Below, one piece after another: positions 57,499 to 64,000 of a DNA stretch of 64,000 nucleotides. Below the pieces are notes generated by a model that saw nothing but the letters and a program-made list of their open reading frames with translations, was not told the origin of the DNA and did not search any database. The position numbers were made by a program, and so were the translations under genes. Each line of letters starts with the position of its first letter. The stretch's first letter is position 1. The stretch comes from Lentisphaeria bacterium (lineage in GTDB: Bacteria > Verrucomicrobiota > Lentisphaeria > Victivallales > Victivallaceae), in contig JABLYX010000022.1 of the NCBI GenBank assembly GCA_018265615.1, forward strand, positions 6,555 through 70,554, read 5' to 3'.

Positions 57499-59301
57499 TC
57501 ATTGTGCGTTCAGCTCGGCAAAGCTGAGCGGTTTAAATGTCTTCCGGAGCGCGTCGCGCTTCTCCGGGTCGACAGTCAGATATTTCCATTTCGCAAACAC
57601 GAAATCGTGCGGCAGATAGTTTTCCAGCCACGCATGGTTCAGCTGGTAGGCGATCGGGAACCCCTCGAACACCCACGGAACCTTGTCCGCAAGATAACGG
57701 GCCATCGCCTTGTACCGTTCGGTCCGCTCCGGCGAATCCGGCATCGGCAGGATCTCCTCGAACATCCGGTCGTACTCCGGGTCGGAAAAGCCGATCCGGT
57801 TGCAGCCGCCGATGTTTTTACTGTAGAAGAGCTGAAGGAAATTCTCCGCATCCGGATAATCTCCGACCCATGAGAGCCGGAACAGCTGCAGCTTCCCCTG
57901 CCGCAGCTTCTCATAAAAACGCGGATTGTTGTTCAGCACCGGCTCGATCTCAATGCCGATCTCCGCCAGATCCGCGACAGTCAGCTCGCCGAGCTGCCGG
58001 TAGGCCGAATTGTTGCCGGTCTGGTCGAAAGTGAAACGCAGCCGCCTGCCGGTCGCCGGGTCGATCCCGTCCCTGAATCCGGCTTTCTCCAGATGCCGCT
58101 TCGCAAGCTCGGGATCATCCGCGCACCACGGGTTCCGGAACGACTCGTCGAACCCGGCCACGCCGGGCGGAATCGGCCCCTGCGCCGGAATCAGCTGATA
58201 GTTCGTATGCTCGACCCGCCGCCGCACATTGTATGCGAGGCTGATCGCGCGACGCAGTTCGAGGTTGCTCCCGAGCAATGGGTCCGTGAAGTTGAAGCCG
58301 ACATAACGCACCTCGAACTCCGGGGTGCGCAGCAGCCTGATGCCGCGCGCCGCCAGCGCCGGGGCGAGCTTCTCGCCGCCGCCGGCCACAAGGTCGAGAT
58401 TGTCCTTGTCCAGCGCGTTCAGGTCGAGCCGCCCCTGCAGGAACATCAGATATGACGACATCGGCTGCTTCACAAGGTAGAAAACCACCCGATCGGCCAA
58501 CGGCAGCGGGCGCGTGCGGTCGGCCGGATCCTCGGCTTCGGGGAAATACTGCGTACGGTAGTCCGGGTTGCGGTCGAGCTGGAGCTTGTAGTCGTTGATC
58601 CAGGCAGTGAGCCGGAACGGGCCGGAGCCGACCGGACGACGCGCCAACTCCTCCCCGTAGTACTCCGCCGCGCGCCGCGACACGATCCCGGCATTCGGCA
58701 TTGCCAGCATGTAGAGGAAGCGCGGGTCCGGCTTCACGAGGCGGATTTCGAAATTCAGGTCGTCCAGAATATGGAATCCCTCGATCCCGGCGTCATAATC
58801 CGGAACTTCCGCCTCATGGAACGCATCGATCCCCCGGATTTTGCCGCGGAAGAGCCAGTAAACCGGGCTGTGGTTCCGGCGGTCCGCGATGCGCAGGATC
58901 GAATAAAGCACATCCTTCGCCGTGATCCGGCGCGCCGATTCCGGCAGTCCGTCGAAACAACGGTCGGCGGCGAAGCGGAGGTCGTCGCGCAGCCGGAACG
59001 TGTAGACATCGAGCGTGCTGTTCGTCTCCGGCATCCCGGCGAGCATCGACGGAACAAGTCGGTACGGACGCGCGACATAATCGTACTCGAGCAGCGTATC
59101 GTAGATGCCGGCCACCATGTTCCGGCTCGAAAGATCGTCGGCCTGGGCCGGGTCAAGCGTCTTGACCCGGCTGCCGCCGGAGGTGTAAAGCGTCCGCGCC
59201 GGAGTTTCCTCCTTCGCGGCATGGACGGAGAAGCAGAACAAAAAGAGCGCCGCCGCCATCAGGCGGAGCGCTCCCGCAATGCTGATCCTCCGGTATCCCA
59301 C
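57499..59301 (-). CDS. Extracellular solute-binding protein, family 5 (oligopeptide type)
   Basis: 600 aa. A signal peptide (about 1-29, ending VHAAKEE) and no lipobox cysteine. SBP_bac_5 signatures are KTLDPAQADDLSSRNMVAGIYDTLLEYD near the start, FHILDDLNFEIRLVKPDPRFLYMLAMPNAGIVSRRAAEYYG, and VGSGPFRLTAW; near 380, NVRRRVEHTNYQLIPAQGPIPPGVAGFD. No permease or ATPase gene is adjacent. It starts two bases after the rhaB stop. Confidence 0.88.
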   Translation of the reverse strand: MGYRRISIAGALRLMAAALFLFCFSVHAAKEETPARTLYTSGGSRVKTLDPAQADDLSSRNMVAGIYDTLLEYDYVARPYRLVPSMLAGMPETNSTLDVYTFRLRDDLRFAADRCFDGLPESARRITAKDVLYSILRIADRRNHSPVYWLFRGKIRGIDAFHEAEVPDYDAGIEGFHILDDLNFEIRLVKPDPRFLYMLAMPNAGIVSRRAAEYYGEELARRPVGSGPFRLTAWINDYKLQLDRNPDYRTQYFPEAEDPADRTRPLPLADRVVFYLVKQPMSSYLMFLQGRLDLNALDKDNLDLVAGGGEKLAPALAARGIRLLRTPEFEVRYVGFNFTDPLLGSNLELRRAISLAYNVRRRVEHTNYQLIPAQGPIPPGVAGFDESFRNPWCADDPELAKRHLEKAGFRDGIDPATGRRLRFTFDQTGNNSAYRQLGELTVADLAEIGIEIEPVLNNNPRFYEKLRQGKLQLFRLSWVGDYPDAENFLQLFYSKNIGGCNRIGFSDPEYDRMFEEILPMPDSPERTERYKAMARYLADKVPWVFEGFPIAYQLNHAWLENYLPHDFVFAKWKYLTVDPEKRDALRKTFKPLSFAELNAQ

Positions 59302-59303
59302 TC

Positions 59304-60779
59304 TTACTTCGCGAGCTTTTCAAACCGCTCGAGCTGGGTGTTGTAGAACGCGTGGCGTTCCGCATCCGGAACGTAGGTCTTGACCTCGAACGAATCATTG
59401 ACCACCTTGCGCGCGTCGGAAAGCGACCCGATTTCACCCGCCGCCATCGCCTGGGCGAGAAGGTTGCCGATCGCGGTCGCCTCGACCGGCCCCGCCACGA
59501 CCGGGAAGTTCAGCGCGTCGGCGGTCAGCTGCATCAGGAGCCCGTCCTTCGTGCCGCCGCCGACGATGTTCAGACACTGGTATCTGACGCCGAGCAGCTT
59601 TGCGAGCACACTGAGCTTGCTGCGGAAATAGAGCGCAAGCGAGTCGTAGATCGCCCGGACGACTTCGCCGTCGTTCGTGATCTTCCCCTGTCCGGTCCGC
59701 TCGCAGAAATCGATGATGCGCTGCGGCATGTCGCCCGGCGTGACAAACGACGGGTCGTTCGGGTTGATGAGGAACCGGCACGGCTCCGCGCTGCGGGCCA
59801 TATCCTCCATCTCCGCGAAGGAGACGGGGGATTTGGTTTCGTTCCAGATGCGGCGCGTCTCCTGGAAGAGCCAGCTGCCCATGATGTTCGAGAGGAAACG
59901 GATCTTGCCGTCGAGCCCGCCTTCGTTCGTGAAACTGAACTTCTCCGACTCTTCGCTGCGGAACGGCCTGTCGATCTCCGCGCCGAGCAGCGCCCAGGTT
60001 CCGGCGCTGATGTAGGCCCAGCTTCCGCGATCAGGAGCCGGAACCGCGGCAACCGCGCTCGCGGTGTCGTGCGAACCGACCTTGATGATCGGAACCGGGC
60101 CGCAGCCGAACTCCTTCTGCAGCTCCGCCGACAGTGTACCGGAGAAGGTGCACGGCTTCACGATCCCGGGGAACACATCGCGCGGCAGACCGAGCCGGTC
60201 GATGATCTCCCAGTCCCACTCCTTCTTTTCCGGGTCGAGCAGGTTCGTCGTCGAGCACTCGGTGTACTCGCTCGTGCGTTCGCCGCCGAGGTAGTAGGCC
60301 AGCGCGTCCGGCATGGTCAGAAAGAAGCTCTCTTTGAAATCCCCGGGATGCATGCGGTGATGCGCCGCAAGCTGATAGACCGTATTGAGCAGCATGCACT
60401 GAATGCCGGTCCGCTCGTAAAGCTCCTTTTTGGAGACCTTGCTCCATACGTCGCTCTCCGGCGAATTCGTGCGGACGTCGCGGTAGTGGTAGGGCCAGCG
60501 GCGCATCTTTCCGCTCTTTTTATCGAAGAAAACATAGTCGACGCCCCAGGTGTCGATACCGATCCCGTCGAGTTTCGGCTCGACCGCAATCGCCTTGCGG
60601 AGCCCCTCTTTCAGTTCACAGCAGAGCTGCGGATAATCCCAGAAAATCGCGCCGTCCTTCTCGGTCGGCCCGTTCGCGAAGCGGTGCACTTCCGTCAGCG
60701 ACAGCCTGCCGTTTTCAAATTTTCCAATGATGGCGCGGCCGCTCGAGGCGCCGAGGTCAAACGCAAGAAAGCTGCTCAT
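59304..60779 (-). CDS. rhaB: Rhamnulokinase
   Basis: 491 aa, FGGY-type sugar kinase. Phosphorylates L-rhamnulose. The N-terminus FLAFDLGASSGRAIIGKFENG, the GIDTWGVDYVFFD segment, SVGSHDTASAVAAVPAP-like region (GSHDTASAVAAVPAP), SAGTWALLGAEI and the C-terminal VGGGTKDGLLMQLTADAL are the marks of RhaB rather than other FGGY kinases. rhaA and rhaD are not here. It is 11 bases after the DAHP synthase gene. Confidence 0.9.
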   Translation of the reverse strand: MSSFLAFDLGASSGRAIIGKFENGRLSLTEVHRFANGPTEKDGAIFWDYPQLCCELKEGLRKAIAVEPKLDGIGIDTWGVDYVFFDKKSGKMRRWPYHYRDVRTNSPESDVWSKVSKKELYERTGIQCMLLNTVYQLAAHHRMHPGDFKESFFLTMPDALAYYLGGERTSEYTECSTTNLLDPEKKEWDWEIIDRLGLPRDVFPGIVKPCTFSGTLSAELQKEFGCGPVPIIKVGSHDTASAVAAVPAPDRGSWAYISAGTWALLGAEIDRPFRSEESEKFSFTNEGGLDGKIRFLSNIMGSWLFQETRRIWNETKSPVSFAEMEDMARSAEPCRFLINPNDPSFVTPGDMPQRIIDFCERTGQGKITNDGEVVRAIYDSLALYFRSKLSVLAKLLGVRYQCLNIVGGGTKDGLLMQLTADALNFPVVAGPVEATAIGNLLAQAMAAGEIGSLSDARKVVNDSFEVKTYVPDAERHAFYNTQLERFEKLAK

Positions 60780-60790
60780 AAACTCTCCCC

Positions 60791-61870
60791 TTATCCTTCT
60801 GTATTTTTCCTGAAAGCGTCTTCGCCGTAAATCTCGCCGAGCCGGTCGTAGCTCATCCGGATCAGCTCTTCGGTTTCATCCCAGCCGATGCATCCGTCCG
60901 TGATCGAAATGCACGGGTCCGGCTTTTCGCCCGGCTTGATTTTCTGCAGGCCCGGCTGCAGGTTGCTCTCGAGCATCACACCGGCAATTGCGGTTTCGCC
61001 CTCCTCAATCTGATTCAGCACATCCTTGAGCACAATATTCTGCTTGCGGTAATCCTTGCCGGAATTCGCATGGCTGCAATCGACGACGATCGCGGGCGGA
61101 ATCTTCGCCTTTTTCATCGCGACCTTCAGGAACGCGATATGCTCCGCGCCATAGTTCGGGCCGCCGCCGCCGCGCAGCACAATGTGCGCATACGGGTTGC
61201 CGCGCGTGCGGAAAACGCCGACATGGCCGTCTTCCAGCACACCGATGAAGCTGTGCTCGCTGCGGGCCGTCGAAATCGCGTCGATCGCGATCTGGAACGA
61301 ACCGTCCGTCGCATTCTTGAAGCCGACCGGCATCGAAAGACCGCTGCCGAGCTGGCGGTGAGTCTGCGCCTCGGTCGTGCGCGCGCCGATCGCGGCCCAC
61401 GAAACCGCGTCCGCAATATACTGCGCGATGATCGGGTCGAGCATTTCGGTTGCAACCGGCAGCCCGAGGTCGACGATCTTCAGCATGAGCTTGCGCGCAA
61501 TGAAGATCCCCTTCTCGATGTTGTAGCTCTCATTCAGGTCGGGATCGTAAATCAGGCCTTTCCAACCGATGGTGGTGCGCGGCTTTTCGAAATAGACGCG
61601 CATGACGATCATGATCCGGTCCCTGACCTCGTCGCTGAGTGCGCGGAGACGCTCCGCATATTCAAGTGCGGAGTCGGGGTTGTGTATCGAACACGGACCG
61701 ACGATCATGACCAGTTTTTTCGATTTTCCGTCGAGGATGTCGCAGAGCTCCTGCCGGGCATCCATGACCCGCATGACCGCGTCCAGCGACAACGGCAGCT
61801 CGGAACGGATCGCGCCCGGGCTCGACAATACGCTGCGGCTCGCGATATTGATATTATTACTGCTGACCAT
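60791..61870 (-). CDS. aroG: 3-deoxy-7-phosphoheptulonate synthase, class I
   Basis: 359 aa. First step of the shikimate pathway. The family motif VGPCSIHNPDSALEYAERL near residue 58, RVYFEKPRTTIGWKGLIYDPDLNESY near 95, SWAAIGARTTEAQTHRQLGSG, GFKNATDG and HIVLRGGGGPNY are all present. The isozyme type (AroF/G/H) cannot be told from this. It begins a minus-strand run with rhaB. Confidence 0.95.
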   Translation of the reverse strand: MVSSNNINIASRSVLSSPGAIRSELPLSLDAVMRVMDARQELCDILDGKSKKLVMIVGPCSIHNPDSALEYAERLRALSDEVRDRIMIVMRVYFEKPRTTIGWKGLIYDPDLNESYNIEKGIFIARKLMLKIVDLGLPVATEMLDPIIAQYIADAVSWAAIGARTTEAQTHRQLGSGLSMPVGFKNATDGSFQIAIDAISTARSEHSFIGVLEDGHVGVFRTRGNPYAHIVLRGGGGPNYGAEHIAFLKVAMKKAKIPPAIVVDCSHANSGKDYRKQNIVLKDVLNQIEEGETAIAGVMLESNLQPGLQKIKPGEKPDPCISITDGCIGWDETEELIRMSYDRLGEIYGEDAFRKNTEG

Positions 61871-61897
61871 GAAATATATAGTTCCTTTAAAGAGAAA

Positions 61898-61927
61898 ATA
61901 ATATACAATCCGCCGGCCGTTTTTACA
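61898..61927 (-). promoter_or_regulatory. Predicted promoter of aroG-rhaB
   Basis: TTGTAA (61922-61927), 18 bases, TATATT (61898-61903) on the minus strand. Confidence 0.45.
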
Positions 61928-61990
61928 AGCGGCACGGCAAGATTGTCACGGGAGAATCCGCTCCCGCGCGCACGGAGTTTTTCTCCGCGT

Positions 61991-62020
61991 AAAAAAGGAA
62001 AGGCGGCACAGCCGCCTTCC
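61991..62020 (-). terminator. Intrinsic terminator after the V-ATPase D subunit
   Basis: On the minus strand AAGGCGGC (62011-62018) pairs with GCCGCCTT (62000-62007) around TGT, then TCC and TTTTTT. It lies 17 bases past the subunit D stop and ends the ATPase transcript here, so subunits I and K are not next in this operon. Confidence 0.75.
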
Positions 62021-62036
62021 CTGTTCATGCGTTCCC

Positions 62037-62657
62037 TCAGGACGCCGCCTGTTCCGCGGCTTCCTGCGATTTCTTCTTTGCGATTTTGGATCGCGCGACC
62101 GCGCTGGTGTCGAGGTCGCCGAGCATGATCCGGATGCGGCGGATATTCTCTTTACACTCCGGAATCTTCACCTTCTCGAACAGGTTCACGCGTTGCGACG
62201 TGCTGCGCAGTTCCACAGAGAGGAGCCGGTGCTGCTCTTCGAGCACCTTGTATGCCTCACGCAGCGAAACCGCGTCCTTCAACGCACGGACCGCATCGTC
62301 CACATACCAGTCCGTATCGAAAAGATCCCACGGAACCGGCTCGAAATCGACCCGGTCGAAGGTCGGAATCGCAATGCCGGCGATATTCGCCTCGCCCGTG
62401 ACCACGCTCCTGACCCGGACGAGCCCTTCCAGGAACACAAGCTCGTTCTCCCTGCTGAACAGTTCGAGGAAGCTGTCCATGCGCCGGACCAGTTCCTCCT
62501 GCTCGGCAAGGTTCTTTTCGAGCTGCTCGGTGCTCAGCCGCACCTCCATCTGCAGCTGCTGCTTCTTGAGCTGCAGCGTCGGAAGGAAGCGGACGAACTG
62601 CTTGAGCGAATCCTGCTGTACCTTGAGCTCGGTTTTCGTGAATTTGATCTTGGCCAT
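62037..62657 (-). CDS. V-type ATP synthase subunit D
   Basis: 206 aa central-stalk subunit. Starts MAKIKFTKTELKVQQDSLKQ and shows the paired helices typical of subunit D/gamma-like rotor proteins; the middle has ANIAGIAIPTFDRVDFEP, which is typical of V-ATPase D. ATG 62657 follows GGAGGGCAA. It directly follows subunit B and precedes the terminator at 61991-62020. Confidence 0.93.
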   Translation of the reverse strand: MAKIKFTKTELKVQQDSLKQFVRFLPTLQLKKQQLQMEVRLSTEQLEKNLAEQEELVRRMDSFLELFSRENELVFLEGLVRVRSVVTGEANIAGIAIPTFDRVDFEPVPWDLFDTDWYVDDAVRALKDAVSLREAYKVLEEQHRLLSVELRSTSQRVNLFEKVKIPECKENIRRIRIMLGDLDTSAVARSKIAKKKSQEAAEQAAS

Positions 62658-62673
62658 CGATTGCCCTCCGGGC

Positions 62674-63975
62674 TTACTTCTTCGCCTCGGGCCAGTACTT
62701 GTCGACGAGGTCGGTCTTGATACCGACTTCATTGCGGTCGAAACAGTCGGCCAGGATCTTCCAACCGAGATCGAGCGCATCCTCGAGCAAAATATTGACC
62801 GACAGATCCATCATGTTCTTCTCGAAAAGCCTGCCGTACTTCAGCAGCTTCTTATCCCACGCGGACATCTGGAAACCCATCGACTGCTTTTCAAGCGTGC
62901 TCCTGTAGTCCGAATAGAGCCGGATCATCGAGTCCATGATCGCGCGGTGGTCCGGCCGCGTCTTGCCGTTGACCTGCTGCTTCAGACGCGACAGAGAGCC
63001 GAACGGCTCGATGCGTCCGTTGCGCAGATAAAACTGCCCTTCGGTGATATACCCCGTGTTGTCCGGCACCGGGTGGGTCACGTCGTCGCCCGGCATCGTG
63101 GTGACGGCCAGAATCGTGATCGAACCGGCGGAGTCGAAGTCCACCGCCTTCTCGTAACGGCTTGCAAGCTGGCTGTAGAGGTCGCCCGGATAACCGCGGG
63201 TCGCCGGAATCTGCTCCATCGTGATCGCGATTTCCTTAAGCGCGTCCGCGAAGTTCGTCATATCGGTCAGCAGCGCGAGGACCCGCTTGCCCTCGAGCGC
63301 AAACTGTTCGGCCACGGCGAGCGCCATATCCGGAACCATCAGGCACTCCACGGTCGGGTCGGACGCGGTGTGGATGAACATCACCGTGCGCGACAGCGCG
63401 CCGTGCTCGTCGAGCGTATTCTTGAACTTCAGATAGTCGTCGTACTTGAGGCCCATGCCGCCGAGCACGATCACGTCGACCTCGGCCTGCAGTGCGATGC
63501 GGGCAAGCAGCTCGTTGTACGGTTCGCCCGCAATGGAGAAGATCGGCAGCTTCTGCGACTCGACCAGCGTGTTGAACACGTCGATCATCGGGATATTCGT
63601 GCGGATCATATTGCGCGGGATGATACGCTTGGCCGGATTCACAGAGGGGCCGCCGATATCGACCATCTCCGAAGTCACCTCCGGGCGGCCGTCGCGCGGC
63701 GTCCCGCGGCCGGTAAAGACACGCCCGAGCAGCGCGTCGGAGCTCGAAACCTGCATCTCGCGGCCGAGAAAGCGCACCTGATCGCCCGTGCTGATGCCGC
63801 GGCTGCCCGCGAACACCTGCAGCGAAACCTTGCCGTCCGCCAGCCGGATCACCTGGGCGAGCGAAACGCCGCGCGCACTCGTTACTTCGGCCAGTTCGTT
63901 GTAGCTGACGTCGTCGGCTTCGACCGTGATCACGTTGCCGGCGATATGGATGATTTTGTGATAGACTTTACGCAT
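62674..63975 (-). CDS. V-type ATP synthase subunit B
   Basis: 433 aa non-catalytic subunit. Key stretches: LGRVFTGRGTPRDG, NPAKRIIPRNMIRTNIPMIDVFNTLVESQKLPIFS (in pieces), ARIALQAEVDVIVLGGMGLKYDDY, LTDMTNFADALKEIA, and GYPGDLYSQLASRYEKA. It lacks the P-loop of subunit A, as expected. ATG 63975 abuts the upstream stop codon. The genus-level use (ATP synthesis or proton/sodium pumping) cannot be told. Confidence 0.95.
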   Translation of the reverse strand: MRKVYHKIIHIAGNVITVEADDVSYNELAEVTSARGVSLAQVIRLADGKVSLQVFAGSRGISTGDQVRFLGREMQVSSSDALLGRVFTGRGTPRDGRPEVTSEMVDIGGPSVNPAKRIIPRNMIRTNIPMIDVFNTLVESQKLPIFSIAGEPYNELLARIALQAEVDVIVLGGMGLKYDDYLKFKNTLDEHGALSRTVMFIHTASDPTVECLMVPDMALAVAEQFALEGKRVLALLTDMTNFADALKEIAITMEQIPATRGYPGDLYSQLASRYEKAVDFDSAGSITILAVTTMPGDDVTHPVPDNTGYITEGQFYLRNGRIEPFGSLSRLKQQVNGKTRPDHRAIMDSMIRLYSDYRSTLEKQSMGFQMSAWDKKLLKYGRLFEKNMMDLSVNILLEDALDLGWKILADCFDRNEVGIKTDLVDKYWPEAKK

Positions 63976-64000
63976 TTACCGTGCTCCGTTCCGCGATTTT
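63976..64000 (-). CDS. 3' end of an upstream gene, probably V-ATPase subunit A
   Basis: The last seven codons before TAA at 63978-63976 read KSRNGAR. The stop touches the subunit B ATG. Subunit A is the usual neighbour in this position, but too little is visible to prove it. Confidence 0.4.

Noticed and set aside
1..64000. CRISPR arrays, tRNA or rRNA genes, insertion sequences
   Set aside because: No regularly spaced direct repeats, no tRNA cloverleaf or CCA end, no rRNA-like stretches and no transposase motifs were seen in any gap when read by eye. A covariance-model scan would settle this.

Overview
The window is a GC-rich bacterial chromosome segment that looks like a member of the Lentisphaerota (a Victivallis-like gut or anaerobic organism). 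The case rests on three things: V-type ATPase subunits, secreted glycosidases each paired with a type II pseudopilin of the H-X9-DG class, and otherwise Gram-negative style core genes. No tRNA, rRNA, CRISPR array, insertion sequence or prophage was recognised. The species assignment is inference, since no database search was possible.

Layout. 1-4237: start of a V-ATPase subunit I gene, proA, purA and rodA. 4238-10590: a candidate small RNA, then a glycosidase / pseudopilin / GntR-LacI regulator cassette, with a ROK-type regulator and FAD oxidoreductase divergent from it. 10591-18037: a long minus-strand cell-envelope and metabolism cluster (ftsK, a RodZ-like gene, aroQ, accB, accC, an Asp23 gene, an AmaP-like gene, maf). 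18038-21135: a HAD phosphatase divergent from catalase, followed by a lone pseudopilin. 21149-25182: a second glycosidase / pseudopilin / regulator cassette. 25357-31672: two chromate-transporter half proteins, an esterase, and parE-parC. 31776-35144: a third glycosidase / pseudopilin cassette, under a divergent AraC regulator. 35119-43774: gyrB, recA, a large TPR protein, ExbB, ExbD, a TonB-like protein, a zinc-ribbon membrane protein and a lipoprotein, in one direction. 43925-53980: small housekeeping and signalling genes (DUF177, coaD, ribF, acpS, AraC, HNH, response regulator, DnaJ-like, ttcA, acyl-CoA thioesterase, a metallophosphoesterase-PHP fusion). 54001-61870: a large exported protein of unknown role, an orphan oligopeptide-type binding protein, rhaB and a DAHP synthase. 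62037-64000: V-ATPase subunits D and B and the last codons of an upstream gene, probably subunit A.

How the genes fit together. The most striking pattern is a cassette of transcription regulator, single pseudopilin and exported glycosidase, seen three times with unrelated glycosidase sequences and two regulator families. In all four pseudopilins of the window the glycine normally found before the prepilin cleavage site is missing. This suggests a modular polysaccharide-foraging system in which each enzyme has its own pilin-like partner. Rhamnulokinase and the sugar-type regulators fit a saccharolytic life. The ExbB-ExbD-TonB-like set with a TPR protein would energise the outer membrane. The V-ATPase genes are split: A/B/D end at a terminator, while subunit I lies about 62 kb away.

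At least six promoters share the -35 hexamer TTGCAT. Two possible structured RNAs stand out: a stand-alone transcript at about 4340-4428, and a 165-nt leader before the thioesterase / phosphoesterase-fusion genes at 51680-51844.
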